Shown here: piece by piece, positions 22,912 through 29,904 of the stretch
Numbering within the stretch: the stretch's first letter is position 1
Layout: the number at the start of each line of letters is the position of its first letter
NCBI GenBank assembly: GCA_003520925.1
Contig: DOTV01000041.1
Span: 21,984 to 51,887, forward strand
DNA length: 29,904 bases
Direction of reading: 5' to 3'
DNA from: Bacteroidales bacterium
Lineage (GTDB): Bacteria; Bacteroidota; Bacteroidia; Bacteroidales; VadinHA17
Made by a program: the position numbers and the translations under genes
The notes under the pieces: generated by a model
Told to the model about the DNA's origin: nothing
The model's database searches: none
Seen by the model: the letters and a program-made list of their open reading frames with translations, nothing else

Positions 22912-23832
22912 ATGGCTATTACAATGAAAAACAGAAGTTTGGTATCAATCGATGATCTGTCAACCGATGAGGTCCTTAAGGTCCTTGACGATGCGGCAGG
23001 ATTCGAAAAGGATCCGGTCAGGAAGCTGCTTGAAGGCAAGGTAATTGCAACTCTGTTTTTTGAACCATCTACCCGGACCAGGCTTAGCTTTGAAAGTGCC
23101 ATTAACCGGCTTGGCGGTAAAATTGTTGGCTTTTCTGATGCTGGTGTTTCGAGCGTTTCAAAGGGAGAAACTCTCCATGATACAATCAGAATGGTGAGCA
23201 ACTACAGCGATCTGATAGTTATGCGGCATCCGATTGAAGGAAGTGCAAGGTATGCCAGCGAAATATCTTCAGTTCCGGTAATAAATGCAGGTGACGGTGC
23301 CAATCAGCACCCGACGCAGACACTCCTTGATCTTTACTCTATCCGCAAAACTCAGGGTACCCTCGATAATCTTAATATTTTCATGGTTGGCGACCTTAAA
23401 TACGGAAGAACGGTTCACTCCTTAATGATGGCGATGTCGAGATGGAACACTACCTTCAATTTTATCTCTCCTGAAGAACTCAAGATGCCTGAAGAGTTTA
23501 AACTTTATCTGGAGAACCTGGGATTGAAATATTATGAGCACCTCGACTTTACTGAAATTATTTCAAGGGCGGATATAATATATATGACAAGGGTTCAGAA
23601 AGAGAGATTTTCAGATCCGATTGAATATGAAAAAGTTAAGAACGTTTACGTTCTAAAGAATGCCATGCTTGCAAATACGAAGCCTAATATGCGAATTCTT
23701 CATCCATTGCCCAGGGTTAATGAAATTCACACGGATGTCGACACTAATCCGAAGGCATATTATTTCGAACAGGCTCTGAACGGGGTCTATACTCGCCAGG
23801 CAATATTATGTTCACTTTTAGGAATAAAATAA
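22912..23832 (+). CDS. pyrB: Aspartate carbamoyltransferase catalytic chain
   Basis: Joins carbamoyl phosphate and aspartate in the first committed step of pyrimidine synthesis. It has 306 aa, the standard length. Active-site motifs are complete: FFEPSTRTRLSFE (Ser53-Thr-Arg-Thr-Arg57, carbamoyl phosphate), GDGANQHPTQ (His133) and ILHPLPRVNEI. Initiation could also be at the second ATG (22924). The regulatory chain gene follows after 13 bases, so the enzyme is of the B/I holoenzyme type. With pyrG in the first operon, the window carries two separate pyrimidine loci. No abnormal residues. Confidence 0.98.
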   Translation: MAITMKNRSLVSIDDLSTDEVLKVLDDAAGFEKDPVRKLLEGKVIATLFFEPSTRTRLSFESAINRLGGKIVGFSDAGVSSVSKGETLHDTIRMVSNYSDLIVMRHPIEGSARYASEISSVPVINAGDGANQHPTQTLLDLYSIRKTQGTLDNLNIFMVGDLKYGRTVHSLMMAMSRWNTTFNFISPEELKMPEEFKLYLENLGLKYYEHLDFTEIISRADIIYMTRVQKERFSDPIEYEKVKNVYVLKNAMLANTKPNMRILHPLPRVNEIHTDVDTNPKAYYFEQALNGVYTRQAILCSLLGIK

Positions 23833-23833
23833 C

Positions 23834-23840
23834 AGGAGGG
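23834..23840 (+). promoter_or_regulatory. Strong Shine-Dalgarno before pyrI
   Basis: AGGAGGG, 5 bases before the ATG at 23846. It is unusually strong for this phylum and directly follows the pyrB stop, so it should secure regulatory-chain translation from the shared message. Confidence 0.6.
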
Positions 23841-23845
23841 ATACT

Positions 23846-24304
23846 ATGAAAGAACCTAAACAGCTAAGTGTAAGTGCTATACAAAATGGGACTGTAATTG
23901 ATCATATTCCTGCCAGGAACCTGTTCAAAGTGATTTCGATTCTTGGATTGGATCATATTCACAATCAGATAACTTTTGGGACAAACCTTGAGAGTAAAAA
24001 GCTGGGAAGGAAAGCTATTATAAAGATTTCTGATAAATATTTCGAGGATGAAGATATAAACAGAATTGCTCTTGTGGCACCTGATGCAAAACTGAATATT
24101 ATCAGGGATTATGAAGTTGTCGAGAAAAAGGTTGTGGAGGTTCCGGATGTTATCGTTGGAATTGCCAAATGCATGAATCCTAAATGCATAACCAACTTCG
24201 AATCCGTTACCACACGCTTCAGGGTGGTCTCAAAAAAGAATGTATCGCTTAAGTGCCACTACTGTGAAAAGATCACGAATCAGGAAAACCTGCATATAAT
24301 ATAG
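23846..24304 (+). CDS. pyrI: Aspartate carbamoyltransferase regulatory chain
   Basis: Binds nucleotides and controls the PyrB catalytic trimers. It has 152 aa. The N-terminal allosteric domain includes LSVSAIQNGTVIDHIPA and GLDHIHNQITFGTNLESKKLGRKAIIKI. The C-terminal zinc domain keeps all four cysteines: Cys109, Cys114 (CMNPKC) and Cys137, Cys140 (CHYC). The gene begins 13 bases after pyrB with a strong ribosome binding site. The presence of PyrI suggests feedback control by CTP, the product of the PyrG encoded at 2045-3646. Confidence 0.98.
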   Translation: MKEPKQLSVSAIQNGTVIDHIPARNLFKVISILGLDHIHNQITFGTNLESKKLGRKAIIKISDKYFEDEDINRIALVAPDAKLNIIRDYEVVEKKVVEVPDVIVGIAKCMNPKCITNFESVTTRFRVVSKKNVSLKCHYCEKITNQENLHII

Positions 24305-24345
24305 ATCCGCTCCCCCCCTAAACGGTTATTAAAATGTCTCATTAT

Positions 24346-24370
24346 AGCCCCCTTCATGGGGTTGGGGGCT
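24346..24370. terminator. GC-rich hairpin between convergent pyrI and DUF4293 genes
   Basis: AGCCCCC (24346-24352) and GGGGGCT (24364-24370) pair perfectly over 7 bases with an 11-base loop. It lies between two convergent genes and touches the DUF4293 stop. No T tract follows on either strand, so termination, if any, may be rho-dependent or weak. Confidence 0.35.
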
Positions 24371-24837
24371 TATCTCAGCCTTTCGTATGATTTAACCAGT
24401 TTTTCATCTCTTTTTATTCCCATGTAAGCCAGAATGCCGGAAATAAGAATTAGAAAAGGAATGATCATTTTAAATCCGGGAACCGGTTCTGCCTGGAATT
24501 TCCCTGTGACCCGGAAGAAATAGAACAAAATTAATCCTACAAATAGTATTGTTAAAAGAATAACAATACCCGCTACTTTGAGCTGAACCTTCCTCTTCTT
24601 AAACAGAAAAATAGCTGAAAATGACAGGATGCAGATTAAAAGGATAATCACCGAGAGCGGAATTAAACTCGCAATAATTTCGGGGTTCTCTCCCGTCTGC
24701 GTTTTCCAGATTCCCATAAAGTTCATGTAATACTCAGTTCCTGAATTGTTAAAGAACTTTAAAAATTTTCCATTAAGGAATAACAGCGACATTATGGATG
24801 TCAATAACAAGAATAGTGACTGAATTCTCTGTATCAT
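24370..24837 (-). CDS. DUF4293 family integral membrane protein
   Basis: A 155-aa protein beginning MIQRIQSLFLLLTSIMSLLFL, the characteristic opening of the Bacteroidota DUF4293 family. Four membrane segments are visible: about 5-22, 58-80, 87-110 and 123-143. The first loop is short and exported and the C-terminus is basic. Function is unknown. It is monocistronic here, convergent with pyrI and divergent from the efflux operon. Confidence 0.85.
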   Translation of the reverse strand: MIQRIQSLFLLLTSIMSLLFLNGKFLKFFNNSGTEYYMNFMGIWKTQTGENPEIIASLIPLSVIILLICILSFSAIFLFKKRKVQLKVAGIVILLTILFVGLILFYFFRVTGKFQAEPVPGFKMIIPFLILISGILAYMGIKRDEKLVKSYERLR

Positions 24838-24984
24838 TTTTTCGGGATTATTTTAAAATCTGCAGTTTGAATTTACTTACCATTTTTGTGGAAATATACG
24901 GAATGATGGATAAATCAGAATCGGTTTTATAATAATTTAACATATTTTTCAATTTACAGGTTACATAATGACCTCTAAATGATC

Positions 24985-24992
24985 TACATTTG
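24985..24992 (+). promoter_or_regulatory. Candidate -7 box for the RND efflux operon
   Basis: TACATTTG matches TAnnTTTG exactly, 92 bases before the adaptor ATG. No good -33 element is visible at the expected distance. The resulting leader would be about 85 bases; I see no recognisable riboswitch in it. Confidence 0.35.
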
Positions 24993-25083
24993 TCGCTTCC
25001 TGACCCATTGGATATTAGATGTTGAACTTTAGTTATTTTAAACTGTTAGGAGACAAGAATAAATTCAATTAGTATAAATTCCT

Positions 25084-26193
25084 ATGAAGAAAAGAAACAA
25101 TCTTATAATCACAATTCTGCTTATAGTTGTGGCTGCAGTGATAATACTATATCCTAAAATTAAACCTCTCCTGGGTTCCAAATCGGATAACCCGGGTATG
25201 GAAGCTCAGGGTTCTGGCAGAGGACCTGGTTCAGGGCAATCCAGGCAAGTGCTAAATGTGAGCGGTTTCCTTATAACCCCCCGTCAGCTTAATGATTTGT
25301 ATAAGAGTACCGGTACATTGAAGCCCGATGAACAAGTTGAGCTTGCGTTTGAGACTTCCGGTAAAATAGTAGGTATTAATTTTACTGAAGGGACACGCGT
25401 AAAAGAAGGAGACTTGCTCGCAAAAATAAATGATAAGCCTTTGCAGGCGCAGCTTGAGAAGCTTACTGCCCAGAAAAAATTGATCGAGCAAAAAGAGTTC
25501 CGGCAGAGAAGCCTTCTTGACAAGGACGCCATAAGCCAGGAAAGTTATGATCAGATAGTTACAGAACTTCAAACTGTTCAGGCCGATATTAACCTTGTAA
25601 AGGCACGGATATCCGAAACAGAACTGCGTGCTCCATTTAACGGGATTATCGGTTTAAGGTATGTAAGTGAGGGGAGTTTCACAAATCCATCGACAAAAAT
25701 CGCCAGACTGGTAAAAATCAGTCCTATCAAGCTTGAGTTTTCAATCTCAGAGAAATATGCCGGACAAGTTCAGATAGGTTATCCGGTTTCATTCACCGTA
25801 GAAGGGACGAACAAGACATTTGAGGCTTCAGTATATGCCGTTGATCCACAGATAGAAGAAAATACAAGGACGATAGTAATTAGGGCCCTCTATCCAAATA
25901 AGAATGAAGAGCTTAAATCGGGCCGTTCGGCTTCCATCACTCTTCTCCTTTCAAAGATTGACAACACAATAGCCATTCCATCAGAAGCTCTCATTCCGGA
26001 GATGGAGGGAGAAATGGTTTATATTTTCCGTAACGGAAAGGCTTCTGCTGTAAAGGTTCAGACCGGATTACGCACCGAATCGTTGATCCAGATTGTAGAC
26101 GGACTAAAGTTTGGGGACACGTTGCTCACTTCGGGTATTCTACAGCTCAGGCAAAGCCTGCCAGTTGTTCTTGATACCCTGATAACAAATTAA
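25084..26193 (+). CDS. RND efflux periplasmic adaptor subunit (membrane fusion protein)
   Basis: A 369-aa adaptor that bridges an RND pump and a TolC-type channel. It starts with an N-terminal anchor (NNLIITILLIVVAAVIILYP) without a lipobox cysteine, then a Gly/Ser-rich linker. The lipoyl-like halves (VELAFETSGKIVGINFTEGTRVKEGDLLAKIND and ELRAPFNGIIGLRYVSEGSF, each partly quoted by landmark residues) flank a short helical hairpin containing RQRSLLDKDAISQESYDQ. A beta-barrel domain and a membrane-proximal domain (SEALIPEMEGEMVYIFRNGK) complete it. The pump gene follows after 21 bases. This adaptor has a much shorter hairpin than the peptide-export adaptor at 6085, in keeping with its pump type. 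Confidence 0.94.
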   Translation: MKKRNNLIITILLIVVAAVIILYPKIKPLLGSKSDNPGMEAQGSGRGPGSGQSRQVLNVSGFLITPRQLNDLYKSTGTLKPDEQVELAFETSGKIVGINFTEGTRVKEGDLLAKINDKPLQAQLEKLTAQKKLIEQKEFRQRSLLDKDAISQESYDQIVTELQTVQADINLVKARISETELRAPFNGIIGLRYVSEGSFTNPSTKIARLVKISPIKLEFSISEKYAGQVQIGYPVSFTVEGTNKTFEASVYAVDPQIEENTRTIVIRALYPNKNEELKSGRSASITLLLSKIDNTIAIPSEALIPEMEGEMVYIFRNGKASAVKVQTGLRTESLIQIVDGLKFGDTLLTSGILQLRQSLPVVLDTLITN

Positions 26194-26214
26194 ATCATAA
26201 GTAACCAATTAGTT

Positions 26215-29200
26215 ATGAGTCTATCATCCGTAAGTATAAATCGACCGGTACTCGCAACCGTTTTTGCAATTATAATCCTACTGTTTGGGATTGTAGGTGT
26301 CACCTTTCTCGGGATAAGGGAATTTCCGAGTGTCGATCCTGCAATTATAACAGTCAGCACCTCATATCCCGGCGCCAACTCAGATGTAATAGAAACACAG
26401 ATAACCGAGCCACTGGAGCAGAACATAAACGGAATCCCGGGTGTACGCTCTCTTACAAGCATCAGCCGGCAGGGTGGCAGTAATATTACCGTTGAATTTG
26501 AACTTTCAGTCGATCTCGAAACCGCTGCAAATGATGTCAGGGATAAAGTCTCCCAGGCAATGAGATTTCTGCCGCGCGACTGTGATCCGCCTACTGTAGC
26601 CAAAGCTGATGCAGATGCCAATCCAATACTGTTTCTTACTGTTGAAAGCAGTAAAAGATCACTGCTGGAGCTTTCTGAGGTTGCCGATCTCACTTTGAAA
26701 CAGCAGCTTCAGACAATATCGGGAGTAAGTGCCGTAAACATTTTCGGTGAAAAAAGGTATGCCATGCGTTTATGGATCGATCCGGTAAAGCTGGCAGGAT
26801 ACCAGCTGACTCCTATGGATGTACGAAATGCAATTAACCGTGAAAATGTTGAGCTGCCATCAGGAACAATCGAAGGCACAAACACTCAGCTTACAATAAG
26901 GACGCTTGGACTCATGACAACCCCAAAGGAATTTAATGATCTTATTGTTAAACAGTCGGGTGATCAGATAGTACGTTTCAAGGATATCGGCCGTGCCGAA
27001 TTAGGGCCCGAGGATATACGCGGAATCCTTAAAAGGGACGAAGTCCCTATGGTTCAGATTGCAATTATCCCGCAACCAGGCTCAAATCATATAGATATTG
27101 TCGACGAGACCTACAGACGGCTTGATTATATCAGAAAGGATCTTCCTGACGATGTAAAAGTCAATGTCAATTACGACAATACTGAATACATTCGTTCTTC
27201 AATAAAAGAGGTTAAGAGTACAATATATATAGCATTCGCACTTGTTGTAGTCATTATATATTTCTTTCTCCGCAGCTGGAGGGCGACGCTGATTCCGATA
27301 CTTGTCATTCCCGTATCCCTTATTGGTTCCTTCTTCATTATGTACCTGGCAGGGTTTACGATAAATGTTCTTACTCTGCTCGCCATTGTTCTGGCGATTG
27401 GTATTGTAGTCGATGATGCCATTGTTGTTATGGAGAATATTTATGTCAAAGTTGAATCGGGATTGAACCCTGTTGAAGCAGCATTGAAAGGTTCAAAGGA
27501 GATTTATTTTGCAATTATTTCGACTACAATAACACTTATCTCTGTCTTTTTTCCGATAGTATTCCTTCAGGGAATCACAGGCCGTCTTTTCAGGGAATTC
27601 AGTATTGTAATGGCAGGTGCAGTAGGAATATCAGCATTTCTGGCACTTTCACTTACACCCATGGTCTCTTCCAAACTGTTAAGACATGAAAAAAGACACA
27701 GCTGGTTTTTCAGGAAAACAGAACATTTTTTTGACAGATTGAACACAGTTTACAAGAATTCATTAGGATCATTTCTTAAACACCGCAGGTTTGCATTTGT
27801 TATCCTTGCAGTTTCTCTGGGGACTGTTTTACTCCTCTGGAATACAATACCTTCGGAAATGGCACCAATGGAAGACCGTTCACAGATCACTATCAATACT
27901 TCAGCTACCGAAGGAGCAACTTATGAATATATGCTTGCCTATTGTGATGATATCGCAAAGCTTGTCGAGGAAAAGGTACCTGAACGACTGAGTTTTACCA
28001 CAATGGTAAGAGGTGGTGGTATGGGAAATATCAGAATTATGCTTGTGAAACCTGATGAAAGAAAAAGGTCCCAGCAGGAGATTGCTGATGCCTTAACGGT
28101 TGACCTGAGAAAAAAGACAAAGGCAAGGGCATTTGTAATGCAGCAGTCAACGTTTGGCAGCAGGCGTATGGGAATGCCCGTTCAATATGTTCTGCAGGCC
28201 ACGTCTATTGATAAGTTAAGGGAAGTGCTTCCAAAATTCATGGCCAAAGTTATGGAAAGTGATATTCTCCAGATGGCTGATGTAAACCTTAAATTCACAA
28301 AACCTGAATTAAGAATCCATATTAACCGTGAGAAGGCCATTACCCTCGGAGTTTCAACTCAGAATATCGGGCAAACACTTCAGCTTGCTCTCAGCGGACA
28401 GCGTTTCGGATATTTTTTCATGAATGGTAAACAATATCAGATACTCGGAGAGCTTGCAAGGGCTGATCGCAATAAACCGCTGGACCTTAAATCATATTAT
28501 GTTAGAAGCAACAGTGGCGAGATGATCCAGTTTGACAATCTGGTTACTCTTTCGGAGGAGACTGCACCTCCCCAGCTTTACAGGTATAACAGGTTTGTTG
28601 CCGCAACAGTTTCTGCCGGTCTTGCCAAAGGAAAAACAATGAGTGAAGGACTTGCTGAAATGGACAGGATTGCTGCTGAAGTTCTTGATGATTCTTTCAG
28701 AACTGCCCTTTCAGGCGATTCGAAGGATTTTCGTGAAAGTTCATCAAGCTTAATGTTTGCATTTATGCTTGCATTGATTTTAATCTTCCTCGTTCTCTCT
28801 GCGCAGTTTGAAAGCTTTAAAGATCCGTTGATAGTTATGATGACAGTGCCGCTGGCTCTAACAGGTGCTTTGATCTTTATGTGGTACTTTGGCATTACAA
28901 TGAACATTTTCAGCCAGATAGGCTTAATTATGCTCATCGGCCTTGTATCGAAAAACGGGATCCTTATTGTTGAGTTCGCGAACCAGAGGAAATCTGCAGG
29001 TATGTCGAAAATTGATGCAATTAATCATGCCGCTGCTTCGAGGTTCCGCCCTATTCTGATGACAAGCCTGGCAACCATTCTCGGGATTTCGCCTCTCGCA
29101 CTTGGTTTGGGTGAAGGTGCACAGAGCAGGATTGCGATGGGAACAGCCGTTATTGGCGGGATGGTCTTTGCTACTTTCCTTTCCCTTTATATTGTTCCGG

Positions 29201-29283
29201 CTATTTATACTTATGTATCAAGTGAAACAAAAAAGAGCTCTGATGAAACCCATATGATCGACAGGAATCAAAAAAACGAATAA
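26215..29283 (+). CDS. RND efflux pump, hydrophobe/amphiphile efflux (HAE1, AcrB-like) subunit
   Basis: A 1022-aa inner-membrane, proton-driven exporter, of full length for the family. It opens SINRPVLATVFAIIILLFG and has the twelve-span arrangement with two large periplasmic loops. Porter-domain landmarks include YPGANSDVIETQITEPLEQ and GSNITVEFEL. The proton-relay residues are present: Asp400/Asp401 in GIVVDDAIVVMENI (fourth span) and Lys913 in GLVSKNGILIVEFAN (tenth span). It should therefore be active. It lies between its adaptor and a TolC-family gene in one operon. The substrate cannot be read from sequence; drugs, bile-type detergents or metabolites are usual. Confidence 0.96.
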   Translation: MSLSSVSINRPVLATVFAIIILLFGIVGVTFLGIREFPSVDPAIITVSTSYPGANSDVIETQITEPLEQNINGIPGVRSLTSISRQGGSNITVEFELSVDLETAANDVRDKVSQAMRFLPRDCDPPTVAKADADANPILFLTVESSKRSLLELSEVADLTLKQQLQTISGVSAVNIFGEKRYAMRLWIDPVKLAGYQLTPMDVRNAINRENVELPSGTIEGTNTQLTIRTLGLMTTPKEFNDLIVKQSGDQIVRFKDIGRAELGPEDIRGILKRDEVPMVQIAIIPQPGSNHIDIVDETYRRLDYIRKDLPDDVKVNVNYDNTEYIRSSIKEVKSTIYIAFALVVVIIYFFLRSWRATLIPILVIPVSLIGSFFIMYLAGFTINVLTLLAIVLAIGIVVDDAIVVMENIYVKVESGLNPVEAALKGSKEIYFAIISTTITLISVFFPIVFLQGITGRLFREFSIVMAGAVGISAFLALSLTPMVSSKLLRHEKRHSWFFRKTEHFFDRLNTVYKNSLGSFLKHRRFAFVILAVSLGTVLLLWNTIPSEMAPMEDRSQITINTSATEGATYEYMLAYCDDIAKLVEEKVPERLSFTTMVRGGGMGNIRIMLVKPDERKRSQQEIADALTVDLRKKTKARAFVMQQSTFGSRRMGMPVQYVLQATSIDKLREVLPKFMAKVMESDILQMADVNLKFTKPELRIHINREKAITLGVSTQNIGQTLQLALSGQRFGYFFMNGKQYQILGELARADRNKPLDLKSYYVRSNSGEMIQFDNLVTLSEETAPPQLYRYNRFVAATVSAGLAKGKTMSEGLAEMDRIAAEVLDDSFRTALSGDSKDFRESSSSLMFAFMLALILIFLVLSAQFESFKDPLIVMMTVPLALTGALIFMWYFGITMNIFSQIGLIMLIGLVSKNGILIVEFANQRKSAGMSKIDAINHAAASRFRPILMTSLATILGISPLALGLGEGAQSRIAMGTAVIGGMVFATFLSLYIVPAIYTYVSSETKKSSDETHMIDRNQKNE

Positions 29284-29336
29284 AGATAGTTTCCAAACAT
29301 GTGTGGTTCAATCATACCATTGAAATAAATTATGTT

Positions 29337-29904
29337 ATGATGAAAATAAAGTTACTTCTATTTAATACAATATTTTTTCTTGTTTCCTCAGAAGTTCCAG
29401 GTCAGATTGTTTACGATCTGAACGGATGTATCAGGACAGGCCTTGAGAATAACTTTTCGCTTCTGATTGTAAAAAACAGTGAAACAATTGCAAAGAATAA
29501 TTATACTCTCGGAAATGCCGGGTTCCTTCCAAGTCTGAATCTAAACGGCAGACACAGCGGGACTATAAACGATATTACCAGGAATCAGACTGACGGCAGC
29601 CAGACTACCAGTGACGGGGAACGCAATACTACCACATCAGCAGGTCTTGCGATGGATCTCACTATTTTCAATGGCTTTAGTGTGCAAACAACATATAAAA
29701 AGCTGGGTGAACTAAAGCAAATCGGTGAGCTTAACACCCAGCTCGCTGTTGAGAACCTGGTAGCTGACATTATTTCGGGATATTATAATTATATTGAGCA
29801 GACAATGCTATTAAAAAACCTGCAATATGCGGTGGTACTGTCAAAGGAACGATTACGGATTGATGAAGATCGTTACCTGTTGGGCTCAAGTTCAAAACTA
29901 CAGG
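29337..29904 (+). CDS. TolC-family outer membrane efflux protein (5' part, cut by window end)
   Basis: The frame is open from ATG 29337 to the window edge (189 codons). It begins MMKIKLLLFNTIFFLVSS, a signal peptide ending near VPGQ. The mature start IVYDLNGCIRTGLENNFSLLI is the typical TolC-family opening (L..ci..al..N..l). The repeat region has NAGFLPSLNLNGRHSG, DLTIFNGFSVQTTYKKLGELK and the helix pattern VVLSKERLRIDEDRYLLGSSSKLQ, where GS..L marks the repeat end. It follows the pump gene by 53 bases and completes the tripartite efflux system. A second ATG at 29340 is equally possible. The 3' end is outside the window. Confidence 0.92.
   Translation, partial: MMKIKLLLFNTIFFLVSSEVPGQIVYDLNGCIRTGLENNFSLLIVKNSETIAKNNYTLGNAGFLPSLNLNGRHSGTINDITRNQTDGSQTTSDGERNTTTSAGLAMDLTIFNGFSVQTTYKKLGELKQIGELNTQLAVENLVADIISGYYNYIEQTMLLKNLQYAVVLSKERLRIDEDRYLLGSSSKLQ

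Noticed and set aside
26190..26693. 167-codon minus-strand frame at the start of the RND pump gene
   Set aside because: Ser/Thr-rich composition typical of a shadow frame; the plus strand encodes a conserved pump.
29307..29324. Inverted repeat TTCAAT-6-ATTGAA between the pump and TolC genes
   Set aside because: A 6-bp AT-rich stem with no T tract; not convincing as a terminator or operator.

Overview
The window comes from a Bacteroidota chromosome, most likely an environmental Bacteroidales/Marinilabiliales-type lineage. The signs are AT-rich spacers, TAnnTTTG-like -7 promoter boxes, mostly weak ribosome binding sites, and typical lineage families: DUF349 repeat protein, DUF4293, an orphan GroES-like protein, a PorE-like OmpA protein and a YidC opening MDKNTITG. 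No rRNA, tRNA, CRISPR array or insertion sequence was seen. No gene-free stretch exceeds 300 bases; the longest is the promoter region at 5602-5903.

Region 1 (36-5704, minus strand) is a housekeeping operon: DUF349 protein, CTP synthase (pyrG), membrane insertase (yidC). A -33/-7 promoter and a perfect 16-bp palindrome lie in front of it. A previously unlisted 59-aa single-span membrane protein (5904-6083, plus) follows.

Region 2 (6085-15592) is the accessory and most interesting part. A C39 peptidase-containing ABC exporter and its HlyD-type adaptor (minus) diverge from an ECF-like sigma factor (plus). The sigma gene runs tail-to-tail, with a 19-bp overlap, into a large exported, membrane-anchored TPR-CHAT protease-like gene (minus). 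Divergent from the CHAT gene is a tiny 51-codon gene for a classical double-glycine leader peptide with a 16-residue Pro-rich core. It is followed by an anti-sigma-like membrane TPR protein and a histidine-kinase-like protein that has lost its phosphoacceptor histidine. A strong intrinsic terminator closes the block. I infer a peptide export/sensing cassette: the C39 exporter would trim and export the peptide, and the CHAT, membrane TPR and sigma proteins would form an envelope signalling arm. No gene for this inference has been tested here, and the links between parts rest on proximity and domain logic.

Region 3 (15583-19941, minus) is a 5'-nucleotidase-family lipoprotein, QueE (queuosine pathway) and a PorE-like TPR/propeller/CRD/OmpA envelope protein, closely spaced. 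Region 4 (20100-24837) holds a cytosolic NamZ/DUF1343 homologue, a single-domain response regulator behind an orphan GroES-like gene, a YigZ/IMPACT protein, pyrB-pyrI, and a DUF4293 membrane protein.

Region 5 (25084-29904, plus) is a tripartite RND efflux operon: adaptor, HAE1-type pump, and a TolC-family outer membrane protein cut by the window end.
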